Positions 25,961 through 33,269 of a stretch of DNA of 64,000 nt are shown piece after piece; the first letter of the stretch is position 1, and every line of letters begins with the position of its first letter. Under the pieces are notes generated by a model. The model made no database searches and was not told where the DNA came from. It saw only the letters and a program-made list of their open reading frames with translations. Both the position numbers and the translations under genes were made by a program. Origin of the DNA: Acidobacteriaceae bacterium dw_441 (GTDB lineage Bacteria > Acidobacteriota > Terriglobia > Terriglobales > Acidobacteriaceae); contig JAAVVA010000004.1 of NCBI GenBank assembly GCA_018449715.1, positions 248,001-312,000 of the forward strand. Reading direction: 5' to 3'.

Positions 25961-27490
25961 ATGCGGATATCGTTTCTGCGAGCGTGGGCGGTGGCGGTAG
26001 TCGTATCGTTGACGCTGGCTGGATGCAGAGGAGATGAGAGCTACGTGGTGCCTGAAGGACCGATGCCTCCGAATACGATCCTGCTCTCCGGCATGATGCG
26101 CGAGCTGTCGGATACGCCCGGCTTCACCGAGGCTCTGCTGGGCCAGTTGAACGGCAACAAGCAGGGGCCGGCGCTGATGTCGCCCGAACTGATCGACCAT
26201 TTGCGCAAGATGATTCTCGGCAAGGACTGGAGCGGGCTCGACCGCTTTCCCGGCTGGACGCTCAAGTCGATCAACCCAACGGTGAAGGTTGCTGGAAGGT
26301 TCTTCGCGAAGAAAGCCGATGGAACAGCGGACACGAGTGCTGGTTCGAACGAACATGCCCCGCTTGAGCTGGGAAGCATCACGACGGATCGTCTGCGGGC
26401 TTTCCTCGACCTCGGCGCGTACACGCTGGAGAAGGCGGAAGCAATCGATCTGAATCAACCCTCCACGCTTCCAGAGTTCACGACCGAAGGCATCGTCAGC
26501 GAGCTTGGCGCGGGCGTCACTCGCGGCGATGGAGCGAATGCAGAGCTGGCTCCGCTGCACCCTGAGAGCCAGCGCGTGGCCGATGTGTTGAATCGCCTGA
26601 GTCTGAATGATCTAAGTGACATTGCAAAGGTATCGGCTGCGCTCAATGGGCAGGTGGCCTCGACTCCTGAAGAGCTGATCGATGCTCTGCAAAAGACCGG
26701 CCACACGGTCGAGGTCTACGATGCGCGATACTTCGCGAACTTCGGTCACTTTCACTACAAGGGGCAGGAGGTGATGATGCCCTTCTGGATCGACTCACAG
26801 ATCCAGATTCCCGGTGAGAGGCGTTCATTGCTCGTTCCTGTGAGCCACGCCGAGTACGAGTGGAAGATTCGCGGGCCCAAGATCAACGCCGACGTGAGCT
26901 GGTACTTTGGCATCGACGGCAAGAGCGAGTTCCGCACGATGGATACGCTGGACCAGGCGTGGGTGCTGGGGCGTCACGCGCATGTGTATCGCGGCGCGGA
27001 TGCGGTCGAGGTCACGCGGCTTGTCGGCAGGATCGTGGTGGCTTTTGCGCGTCAGCATCTGCGGCGGCCCGATCTTCCTTTTGGAGGCTACTATCCTCTT
27101 GGCGTCTGCCAGGATGGCGTGGCCGCAATCGAAAAGAAGATGACCGGCAAAAGCACGCTGTTTCCCAACACGGCTGATGTTGCTCTCTTCGACGATCCGC
27201 GCGATGCGGAGGTGAATGCGATGATGGCCGCGATCCCGAAGGATCGCGATGGTGACCTGCCTGATCCTGAGCGCATCCTCGGCTCGCTTCCTGCAGATGA
27301 CTACAACGCGATCACGATTCCGGGGCTCGCGCAGGACCTTACGCGTGTAAGGTCCGCATGGCAGGATGGTTCGCTCGAACGCACGCCGACATGGATGCGA
27401 AGAATGCTTCTGCGCTTGTTTGGAGCGGCTGCGATGTTGCTGCTGGCCGGTCTTGCGTTGTGGAGACGCCGCCGCCGCGAGTCCCACTAA
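25961..27490 (+). CDS. Uncharacterised lipoprotein with C-terminal membrane anchor
   Basis: 509 residues. Signal with lipobox LAGC (Cys near residue 22), a long soluble body and a C-terminal hydrophobic helix (about 483-500, LFGAAAMLLLAGLALW) followed by RRRRR, so both ends are membrane-linked. The body has no motif I can name. The most ordered-looking part is about 255-340 (HYKGQEVMMPFWID, SWYFGIDGKSEFRTMD), followed by a section containing PFGGYYPLGVCQDG. The C-terminal Arg cluster predicts a cytoplasmic tail. No good ribosome site is visible before the ATG. Followed after 71 bp by the DUF6496 gene. Confidence 0.75.
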   Translation: MRISFLRAWAVAVVVSLTLAGCRGDESYVVPEGPMPPNTILLSGMMRELSDTPGFTEALLGQLNGNKQGPALMSPELIDHLRKMILGKDWSGLDRFPGWTLKSINPTVKVAGRFFAKKADGTADTSAGSNEHAPLELGSITTDRLRAFLDLGAYTLEKAEAIDLNQPSTLPEFTTEGIVSELGAGVTRGDGANAELAPLHPESQRVADVLNRLSLNDLSDIAKVSAALNGQVASTPEELIDALQKTGHTVEVYDARYFANFGHFHYKGQEVMMPFWIDSQIQIPGERRSLLVPVSHAEYEWKIRGPKINADVSWYFGIDGKSEFRTMDTLDQAWVLGRHAHVYRGADAVEVTRLVGRIVVAFARQHLRRPDLPFGGYYPLGVCQDGVAAIEKKMTGKSTLFPNTADVALFDDPRDAEVNAMMAAIPKDRDGDLPDPERILGSLPADDYNAITIPGLAQDLTRVRSAWQDGSLERTPTWMRRMLLRLFGAAAMLLLAGLALWRRRRRESH

Positions 27491-27561
27491 ATGCAACGAT
27501 CTTCAGGATGGATGCAACTCGTGTTGCAGAGAACGGCCTCTCAAACAACGGGAGGATCATT

Positions 27562-27879
27562 ATGGCAACGAAAAAGGCAAGCAAGAAGACAGTGAAGAAG
27601 GCCAGCAAGAAGGCTGCAACGAAAACGACCGGGAAAAAGGTTGTGAGCAAAAAGACTGCAAGCAAAAAGGCCCCGGCGAAGAAAGCGGCGAAGAAGTCTG
27701 CGAGAAAATACAGCCCATCAGCAGGGAAGAACGTCGAGCGCGAGATGCGTGAGATGAAGCAGGGCAAGCTGAAGAGTGGACGCAGCGGTAAGAAAGTAAC
27801 CAGCCGTAAGCAGGCCATCGCGATTGGGCTCTCAGAAGCGCGGAAGCAGGGGAAGAAGGTTCCGCCGAAGAAGAGTTAG
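27562..27879 (+). CDS. DUF6496 / histone-H1-like lysine-rich protein
   Basis: 105 residues from ATG 27562 behind GGGAGG. Residues 1-48 are almost only Lys, Ala, Thr, Ser and Val in AKK/SKK repeats, as in bacterial H1-like proteins that bind DNA by charge. Residues 49-105 form a compact conserved domain (KYSPSAGKNVEREM, GKLKSGRSGKKVTSRKQAIA, IGLSEARKQGKK) that matches the DUF6496 pattern. Likely a nucleoid-associated protein. The longer frame from 27358 overlaps the previous gene and is rejected. Confidence 0.85.
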   Translation: MATKKASKKTVKKASKKAATKTTGKKVVSKKTASKKAPAKKAAKKSARKYSPSAGKNVEREMREMKQGKLKSGRSGKKVTSRKQAIAIGLSEARKQGKKVPPKKS

Positions 27880-27888
27880 TTCGCATGA

Positions 27889-27922
27889 ACCGGGGCATCG
27901 AGTGATCTCGCAATGCCCCGGT
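27889..27922. terminator. Hairpin between convergent genes
   Basis: ACCGGGGCAT pairs with ATGCCCCGGT across a 14-base loop, 9 bp after the histone-like gene and 16 bp before the end of the creatininase-family gene. There is no T run. Confidence 0.55.
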
Positions 27923-27938
27923 CTGTAACCGCGCAGTT

Positions 27939-28847
27939 CTACTGTGGAGTATCGAACGGGTGCTCGCTCTTCTCGTAGAACTCATTCTGCAGCTTCAGAC
28001 TTTCATGGTCGGCCTTGATCGCGGTGAGCGCCTTGGTCACTGCATCGACCCACCACTTCATCTGGAACTCACCCAACTCGCGGCTGGCTGTGGTGCCATC
28101 GCCCGAGTAGTGGTCGGGGAAGCTGCCATACCACCAGATGCCGGTGTAGACCCCGGCCGGAAGATTGAGATGGTGCTGGTCTGCGCCGGACTCGACACCG
28201 CCGTTTTCAGGATGCGCGAGGTCAGGGCGGATGACCATCATCTTCGAGGTCTCGCTCTCGCCCGCGTGCTGGTCGTTGGTGGTCTTCTTCTGCGGACCGC
28301 CGGGGATGTTGGGCATGCGTTGGTCGAAGATGTAGACAACGTAGTTGTGTTTTTTCTCAAGCTGCGTCTGCGCGAAGTAGGGCAGCAGGTGGTTGTTGCC
28401 GCCGTGTCCGTTGACGATGAGGATGTGCCTGCATCCGTTGCGGCCCATCTCGTCGGTCGTGGCCTGCAGCAGGGCGAGCTGAAGCTCGCGGGGATAGGCC
28501 ATCGTTCCGGGCTCGTGGCGTGCCTCGTCGATCTGGCCGAAGTAATACTCGGGGAAGACAATCGCGTACTGCTGCTCGGCTGCGTGCAGCGCGGTGTAGC
28601 GCGAGGTCAGAAGGTCCGAGCCGATGGGCATGTGCGGACCATGCTTCTCAAGGATGCCGATGGGAAGGATGCAGGTTCCCTGCGACTGCTGGATGGCCTT
28701 CACGAAGTCCGGTCCAGTCAGCTCCTCCCAGTGGGTGGAAAGCTTCGTTTGAGCCTGTGCGGCTCCCGTGTTGAAGAGGCTGCAGAAGAACAGGGGCAAA
28801 AGGGCGGCGGAGTTTTTCAATGTCTTGCGAAGGATGGAATCAGGCAC
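27939..28847 (-). CDS. Secreted creatininase-family amidohydrolase
   Basis: 302 residues with a signal peptide (SAALLPLFFCSLFNTGAAQAQ). The creatininase fold is marked by LPIGILEKHGPHMPIGSD (metal ligands Glu and His/Asp), GTMAYP and VNGHGGNNHLLPYF (His ligand). Family members are Zn- or Mn-dependent amidohydrolases that cleave creatinine, formamides or amides in cofactor maturation. Export to the periplasm is uncommon, and the substrate cannot be named. Single gene, convergent with the histone-like gene. Confidence 0.88.
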   Translation of the reverse strand: MPDSILRKTLKNSAALLPLFFCSLFNTGAAQAQTKLSTHWEELTGPDFVKAIQQSQGTCILPIGILEKHGPHMPIGSDLLTSRYTALHAAEQQYAIVFPEYYFGQIDEARHEPGTMAYPRELQLALLQATTDEMGRNGCRHILIVNGHGGNNHLLPYFAQTQLEKKHNYVVYIFDQRMPNIPGGPQKKTTNDQHAGESETSKMMVIRPDLAHPENGGVESGADQHHLNLPAGVYTGIWWYGSFPDHYSGDGTTASRELGEFQMKWWVDAVTKALTAIKADHESLKLQNEFYEKSEHPFDTPQ

Positions 28848-28895
28848 GCGGAATGGTCCTCTCTAGGCCGGATTCTAGCATCGCAGGGGCGTGAG

Positions 28896-29528
28896 CTATC
28901 GCAAGGCCGCGAGCAGGAACAGGGCTAGCTCCCGCAGTCGCTTGCGGTAGGCTTCGAGGTCTCCTTTGATCGCAGCTTCGTGCTTGGCCGCTGTGGCCCC
29001 GCGCATGGTCATGCGGACGATCTGAGCGAGTGTAAGTCCGGGAGGAGGCCCACCGATCTCTCCTTTGCGTTTAAGACCGCGAAGGAAGGCCACGATGTAG
29101 TCCTCGTACTCCTGCTCCCATGCGAGGATGCCTGCCTGCAACAGTTCGGTTCCTGCGGCTTCGAGATCCTGCACGTGGTCTGAGGCTCCGAAGCGCTCGA
29201 AGGCGGTCCCGTAGTTGGCATAGAGCAGCGCGGTCAGCCGGTCCGCGGGAGAGCCCTCGCTTTTGAGTGCGGTTTCGACGCGGCTGCGCGTCAACTCCAG
29301 CAGATACAGCGCCATCGCGCGAAAGACGTCGGCCTTGCTCTCGAAGTGCAGATAGACCGTGCGCTTGGCCACGTTGGCGGCTGCGGCGATGTCGTCGATG
29401 GAGGTCTTGCGATACCCATAGCGGGCGAAGAGGTCGATGGCGGCCAGCAGCACGCTCTCTCCCTTGCCGCTGAGCGGCTCCGCAACTTTTTCCTGAAAAA
29501 TTTGATTCTCTTTTACAGACTTCTTCAT
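28896..29528 (-). CDS. TetR/AcrR-family transcriptional regulator
   Basis: 210 residues from ATG 29528; a TTG at 29549 is a weaker option. The helix-turn-helix lies at about 25-70 (LLAAIDLFARYGYRKTSIDDI, then ANVAKRTVYLHFESKADVF), with a helical ligand-binding C-terminus. It is divergent from a short-chain dehydrogenase 63 bp away with a palindrome between them, the standard layout for a repressor controlling itself and its neighbour. Ligand unknown. Confidence 0.92.
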   Translation of the reverse strand: MKKSVKENQIFQEKVAEPLSGKGESVLLAAIDLFARYGYRKTSIDDIAAAANVAKRTVYLHFESKADVFRAMALYLLELTRSRVETALKSEGSPADRLTALLYANYGTAFERFGASDHVQDLEAAGTELLQAGILAWEQEYEDYIVAFLRGLKRKGEIGGPPPGLTLAQIVRMTMRGATAAKHEAAIKGDLEAYRKRLRELALFLLAALR

Positions 29529-29541
29529 CCTATAGACCAAG

Positions 29542-29558
29542 TATACCAATTTGTTATA
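29542..29558. promoter_or_regulatory. Candidate TetR operator
   Basis: TATACCAATTTGTTATA is an imperfect 17-bp palindrome (one mismatched pair plus the centre) in the 63-bp gap between the regulator and the dehydrogenase. It also covers the likely promoter area. Confidence 0.5.
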
Positions 29559-29591
29559 TTCAGTTCACTATCGCGACGAATGGAGTTCAAT

Positions 29592-30431
29592 ATGAAGAAA
29601 GTCGCCCTCGTCACAGGAGCCTCTTCAGGGATCGGCGAAGCCACCGTCAAAACGCTTCTTGCCGCAGGATACACAGTCTTTGCCGGAGCGCGCCGCCAGG
29701 ACCGCATGCGCGGGCTGGAGCAGCAGGGGGCAATCCTGCTGGCGCTCGATCTGACCGACGACGCCTCCATCGCACGCGCCGCCGAACAGATAAAGGCTAC
29801 GCAGGGCCGTATCGACGTGCTGGTTAATAACGCCGGATATGGGTCGTATGGCTCGGTCGAGGATGTCCCGATGGAGGAGGCCCGCAGGCAGTTCGAGGTG
29901 AATGTCTTCGGGCTTGCGCGGCTGACGCAGTTGCTGACGCCAATGATGCGGGAGCAGCGATCGGGCAAGATCGTCAACGTGACCTCTATCGGAGGCAAGT
30001 TTGGTGAGCCGCTCGGAGGCTGGTATCACGCGACGAAGTTCGCGGTCGAAGGCCTGAGCGATTGCATGCGCATGGAGCTTGCGCGGTTCGGCATAGACGT
30101 GATCGTTGTCGAGCCGGGGGCGATCAAAACGGAGTGGGGCAGCATCGCCATCGAGAGCGCGCTGAAGTACTCCGGCTCGTCCGCGTATGCAGAGCTAGCT
30201 CGTGAGAAGGCTGCGCTTTTTTCGGGTGCGGATGGCGGTTTTGCCTCCGAGCCTTCCGTGGTGGCCGAAGGAATTCTGAAGACGATCAAGGCGCGGAAGC
30301 CGAAGACTCGTTACGCGATTGGCGGCGGCGCGGGAGTGTTTATGTTCCTTGTGCGTGTTCTGCCGGACCGAGGGATCGACCGCCTGATGGACTTCATCGC
30401 GAAATCTGCTCTCAAGCGGCAGAAGGCGTAA
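29592..30431 (+). CDS. Short-chain dehydrogenase/reductase
   Basis: 279 residues from ATG 29592, placed after GGAG with 6-base spacing; ATG 29580 is in frame but lacks a site. Classical SDR: NAD(P)-binding TGASSGIGEA, NNAGYGSYG, catalytic Ser in NVTSIGG, and YHATK (Tyr-x-x-x-Lys). AGARRQDR after the second strand points to NADP(H) preference. It resembles reductases annotated as oxidoreductases acting on lipid or steroid-like alcohols, and is probably induced when the divergent TetR protein binds its ligand. Substrate unknown. Confidence 0.9.
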   Translation: MKKVALVTGASSGIGEATVKTLLAAGYTVFAGARRQDRMRGLEQQGAILLALDLTDDASIARAAEQIKATQGRIDVLVNNAGYGSYGSVEDVPMEEARRQFEVNVFGLARLTQLLTPMMREQRSGKIVNVTSIGGKFGEPLGGWYHATKFAVEGLSDCMRMELARFGIDVIVVEPGAIKTEWGSIAIESALKYSGSSAYAELAREKAALFSGADGGFASEPSVVAEGILKTIKARKPKTRYAIGGGAGVFMFLVRVLPDRGIDRLMDFIAKSALKRQKA

Positions 30432-30435
30432 CGCT

Positions 30436-30873
30436 TCAGGGAGCGGGGCTTGCTGCGGGAGAGGCATGGAAGGCCGTGACTGCTCCCGTGGCCGGATCAA
30501 GATCGCAGGTGAAGCGGAAGTCCGTCCAGCCGTCCGTGGTCCTGTACTGGCCGGAGCCGGTCAGGCGGCGGTCGCTTTCGAGCGTGAGCGTTTCGGGGGC
30601 GGAGGTGCCGAGAAACACGCGGTCGGTGCCGGGAGCCTTCCTCTTCCAGTAGGCCGTGGCTGTGGGACGGCACAGGACCTCGGCGACCTTCTTCGCATTG
30701 CTCCACTTCGCGGCCACCTTACGGTCGCCCGCGCTGTGTAGCGCCGCGATCTTGCGGTTGACGATCTTCACTTCGGTGGGGGAGAGCGCAGGATCCGTGG
30801 GGGGAGTACCTTGCGCGAGCATCGTAGCTGTCAGAAGCGTCGTGGAGAGCGTCATGATTGCGGCTCGGGTCAT
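30436..30873 (-). CDS. Small secreted protein of unknown function
   Basis: 145 residues from ATG 30873 with a signal peptide (MTLSTTLLTATMLAQG). The mature part begins with a charged helix (LSPTEVKIVNRKIAALHSAGDRK) and then beta-rich sequence (RVFLGTSAPETLTL, GSGQYRTTDGWTDFRFTC). Two Cys, at LCRP and FTCD, could form a disulfide. No family recognised. Convergent with the dehydrogenase (4-bp gap) and divergent from fabD. Confidence 0.65.
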   Translation of the reverse strand: MTRAAIMTLSTTLLTATMLAQGTPPTDPALSPTEVKIVNRKIAALHSAGDRKVAAKWSNAKKVAEVLCRPTATAYWKRKAPGTDRVFLGTSAPETLTLESDRRLTGSGQYRTTDGWTDFRFTCDLDPATGAVTAFHASPAASPAP

Positions 30874-30951
30874 GCTGGCTTCCTTCCTGTGCGTCAGGCC
30901 AAGGTTACAGGATGCGGAGCCTCGGGCCCGGCTCATTTACGATAGTCAACG

Positions 30952-31944
30952 ATGATGAAACCTGTCTTTCTCTTTCCTGGCCAGGGCTCGCAGAGCGTCG
31001 GCATGGGCCGCGACCTGTACGAAGCCTTCCCCGTGGTCCGCGCAACCTTTGAAGAGGCCGACGATGCGCTCGGCTTTTCGCTCTCGAAGCTGATCTTCGA
31101 GGGGCCGGAGGACCAGCTCAAGCTCACCGAGCACACGCAGCCCGCGATCCTGACGGTCTCGATTGCCGTGGCGCGTCTGCTTGCGGAGCGAGGCATTACG
31201 CCCGCGTTTGCCGCCGGACACTCGCTCGGGGAGTACTCCGCGCACGTCGCAGCGGGAACGTTCAGCTTCACCGACGCGGTTCGCACGGTGCGCTCGCGTG
31301 GACAGTACATGCAGCAGGCGGTTCCTGCGGGCGAGGGAGCGATGGCCGCGATTCTCGGGCTTGCTGCGCCGTTGATTGCGGAGATTTGCTCGCAGGTTTC
31401 AGATCAGCTGACACCGCTGCCGACGACCCCGGAGGCGAAGGACTTCAACCCGAACCTCGCCGTGGTCGCTCCCGCGAATCTGAACTCGCCCGACCAGACG
31501 GTGATCTCCGGCTCCGTTGCTGCCGTCGAGCGCGCCGCCGCGCTGTGCAAGGAGGCGGGAGCCAAGCGCACCGTAATGCTTCCGGTCAGCGCTCCCTTCC
31601 ACTGCGCCCTGATGCAGCCCGCGCAGGATGCCTTGGCGAAGGATCTTGCAGCCCTCAGCTTCAGCGACCCGAAGGTTCCGGTCGCGGCCAACGTCGATGC
31701 TCGTTTCGTCACCGCTGCGGCGGATACGCGCGACTGCCTCGTTCGCCAGGTGACTGGCTCGGTCCGCTGGGTCGAGTGCATCCAGCTTCTTGCGGCACAG
31801 TCGCCGACACATCTGATCGAGGTCGGCCCCGGCCGGGTGCTGACGGGGCTCAACCGCCAGATTCTCGGCAAGGACTCGGCCGTCCCCGCGCTCAACGTCG
31901 AGGATGCGGCCTCGCTCGAAAAGACGCTCGCGGCCCTCAGCTAG
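30952..31944 (+). CDS. fabD: Malonyl-CoA:acyl carrier protein transacylase
   Basis: Loads malonate onto ACP for fatty-acid elongation. 330 residues with GQGSQ at 10-14, nucleophile Ser91 in GHSLGEYSA and catalytic His217 in VSAPFHCALM. Slightly longer than the E. coli enzyme because of an insertion around 150-165 (QLTPLPTTPEAKDF). Two ATGs in a row (30952, 30955). No other fab genes follow; the next gene starts 11 bp later and encodes a glutaminyl cyclase, so a shared transcript is likely. Confidence 0.96.
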   Translation: MMKPVFLFPGQGSQSVGMGRDLYEAFPVVRATFEEADDALGFSLSKLIFEGPEDQLKLTEHTQPAILTVSIAVARLLAERGITPAFAAGHSLGEYSAHVAAGTFSFTDAVRTVRSRGQYMQQAVPAGEGAMAAILGLAAPLIAEICSQVSDQLTPLPTTPEAKDFNPNLAVVAPANLNSPDQTVISGSVAAVERAAALCKEAGAKRTVMLPVSAPFHCALMQPAQDALAKDLAALSFSDPKVPVAANVDARFVTAAADTRDCLVRQVTGSVRWVECIQLLAAQSPTHLIEVGPGRVLTGLNRQILGKDSAVPALNVEDAASLEKTLAALS

Positions 31945-31955
31945 GACTTATCTCG

Positions 31956-32759
31956 ATGCCGGTGATCGCCTCTCTGCGCATTGCTTGTGGAATGGTCATG
32001 GCCGCCCTGCTCTATGCGGGAGCAGCCGTGGCCGCGCCGGTGTCGGGTTACAAAGTGGTAGCGAAGTATCCTCACTCGACCGGGAGCTACACTGAAGGGT
32101 TCTTCTATCGCGATGGCCTGTTTTATGAGGGGACCGGCCTTAAGGGGCACTCGGCGGTGCTGGCAATTCAACCAGAGACCGGCAGGGCGCTCCAACAGCG
32201 CGAATTGCCGGAGCAATACTTTGGCGAAGGCATTATCGACTGGGGGCCGAATATCTTCGAGTGGACGTGGCAGTCGCACGTCGGCTTCGTCTACGATCGC
32301 TTCAGCCTGCGGCCTGTCCGACAGTTTAGTTATACGGGTGAGGGCTGGGGGATGACCCGAACGGACAGGGAGATCATCACCAGTGACGGCACCGCGATCC
32401 TGCGTTTCCGCAGCCCCGAGACCTTCCGGGAGACGCGCCACGTTACGGTCAGGGACGGCTCGCAGCCCGTGGTACAGCTCAACGAGTTGGAGTACGTGAA
32501 GGGAGAGATCTACGCGAATGTATGGCACTCCGACCGCATCGCCCGCATCTCGCCGAAGGATGGGCATGTGATCGGCTGGATCGACCTCACCGGCATTCTT
32601 CCGGAGGATCAGAAGGTGAATGCGGAGTCGGTGCTGAATGGCATCGCATACGACGCGCAACATGACCGCCTCTTCGTCACAGGAAAGCAGTGGCCCACCG
32701 TCTTCGAGATTAAAATCGTCAACGGGCCGCCGATGCTGCTGAAACCGGCGAGTCATTAG
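31956..32759 (+). CDS. Secreted glutaminyl-peptide cyclotransferase, plant type
   Basis: 267 residues from ATG 31956 with a signal peptide (MVMAALLYAGAAVAAP). Family features of the five-bladed propeller glutaminyl cyclase (papaya type) are present: PHSTGSYTEGFFYRDG near the start, YEGTG, NELEYVKGEIYANVW and VLNGIAYD. The enzyme turns N-terminal Gln into pyroglutamate, protecting exported proteins from aminopeptidases. The longer frame from 31386 lies inside fabD and is rejected. 11 bp after fabD and 30 bp before the peroxiredoxin. Confidence 0.9.
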   Translation: MPVIASLRIACGMVMAALLYAGAAVAAPVSGYKVVAKYPHSTGSYTEGFFYRDGLFYEGTGLKGHSAVLAIQPETGRALQQRELPEQYFGEGIIDWGPNIFEWTWQSHVGFVYDRFSLRPVRQFSYTGEGWGMTRTDREIITSDGTAILRFRSPETFRETRHVTVRDGSQPVVQLNELEYVKGEIYANVWHSDRIARISPKDGHVIGWIDLTGILPEDQKVNAESVLNGIAYDAQHDRLFVTGKQWPTVFEIKIVNGPPMLLKPASH

Positions 32760-32789
32760 AATGGCTTTGCACAGAGGAGAAGAAAACAT

Positions 32790-33269
32790 ATGAACCCCGG
32801 CGATCTTGTAGAAGACTTCACGCTCCAGAACCAGGACGGCAAGGAGGTCTCGCTCTCGGACTTCAAGGACTCGCCGGTCGTTCTCTTCTTCTATCCCCGC
32901 GCCGATACTCCGGGTTGCACCATCGAGTCCTGCGGGTTCCGCGACGCGTTCAAGAAGTTTCAGAAGGCGGGGATCGTCGTGTTCGGCATCTCGCGCGACA
33001 CCGTGCGGGCGCAGAAGAAGTTCAAGGACAAGTACGAGCTTCCCTACGATCTGCTTGCCGATCCCGACATGGTGCTGATCAACCGCTATGACCTCATCAA
33101 GCCGAAGAATATGTACGGCAAGCTGGTGAAGGGCGTGAAGCGCACGACCTATCTGATCGGGCCGGACACCGGCAAAGGGCAACAGCTCATTCACATCTTC
33201 GAGAACGTGAAGCCCGAGGGCCACGCCGAAGAGGTTCTGGCGCTGGTGAAGGAGCACGCGAAGGGCTAG
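32790..33269 (+). CDS. bcp: Thiol peroxidase of the Bcp/PrxQ type
   Basis: 159 residues, cytoplasmic. Peroxidatic Cys43 and resolving Cys48 lie in TPGCTIESCGFRD, the 1-Cys-x4-Cys arrangement of PrxQ enzymes. FFYPRADTPGCT and the later GISRDTVRAQKKFKDKY are typical. It reduces hydroperoxides using thioredoxin. Third gene of the fabD unit. Its stop overlaps the opposite gene's stop (shared CTAG at 33266-33269). Confidence 0.95.
   Translation: MNPGDLVEDFTLQNQDGKEVSLSDFKDSPVVLFFYPRADTPGCTIESCGFRDAFKKFQKAGIVVFGISRDTVRAQKKFKDKYELPYDLLADPDMVLINRYDLIKPKNMYGKLVKGVKRTTYLIGPDTGKGQQLIHIFENVKPEGHAEEVLALVKEHAKG

Noticed and set aside
31386-31955. N-terminal extension of the glutaminyl cyclase frame
   Set aside because: Inside fabD in another frame; the signal peptide begins at ATG 31956.
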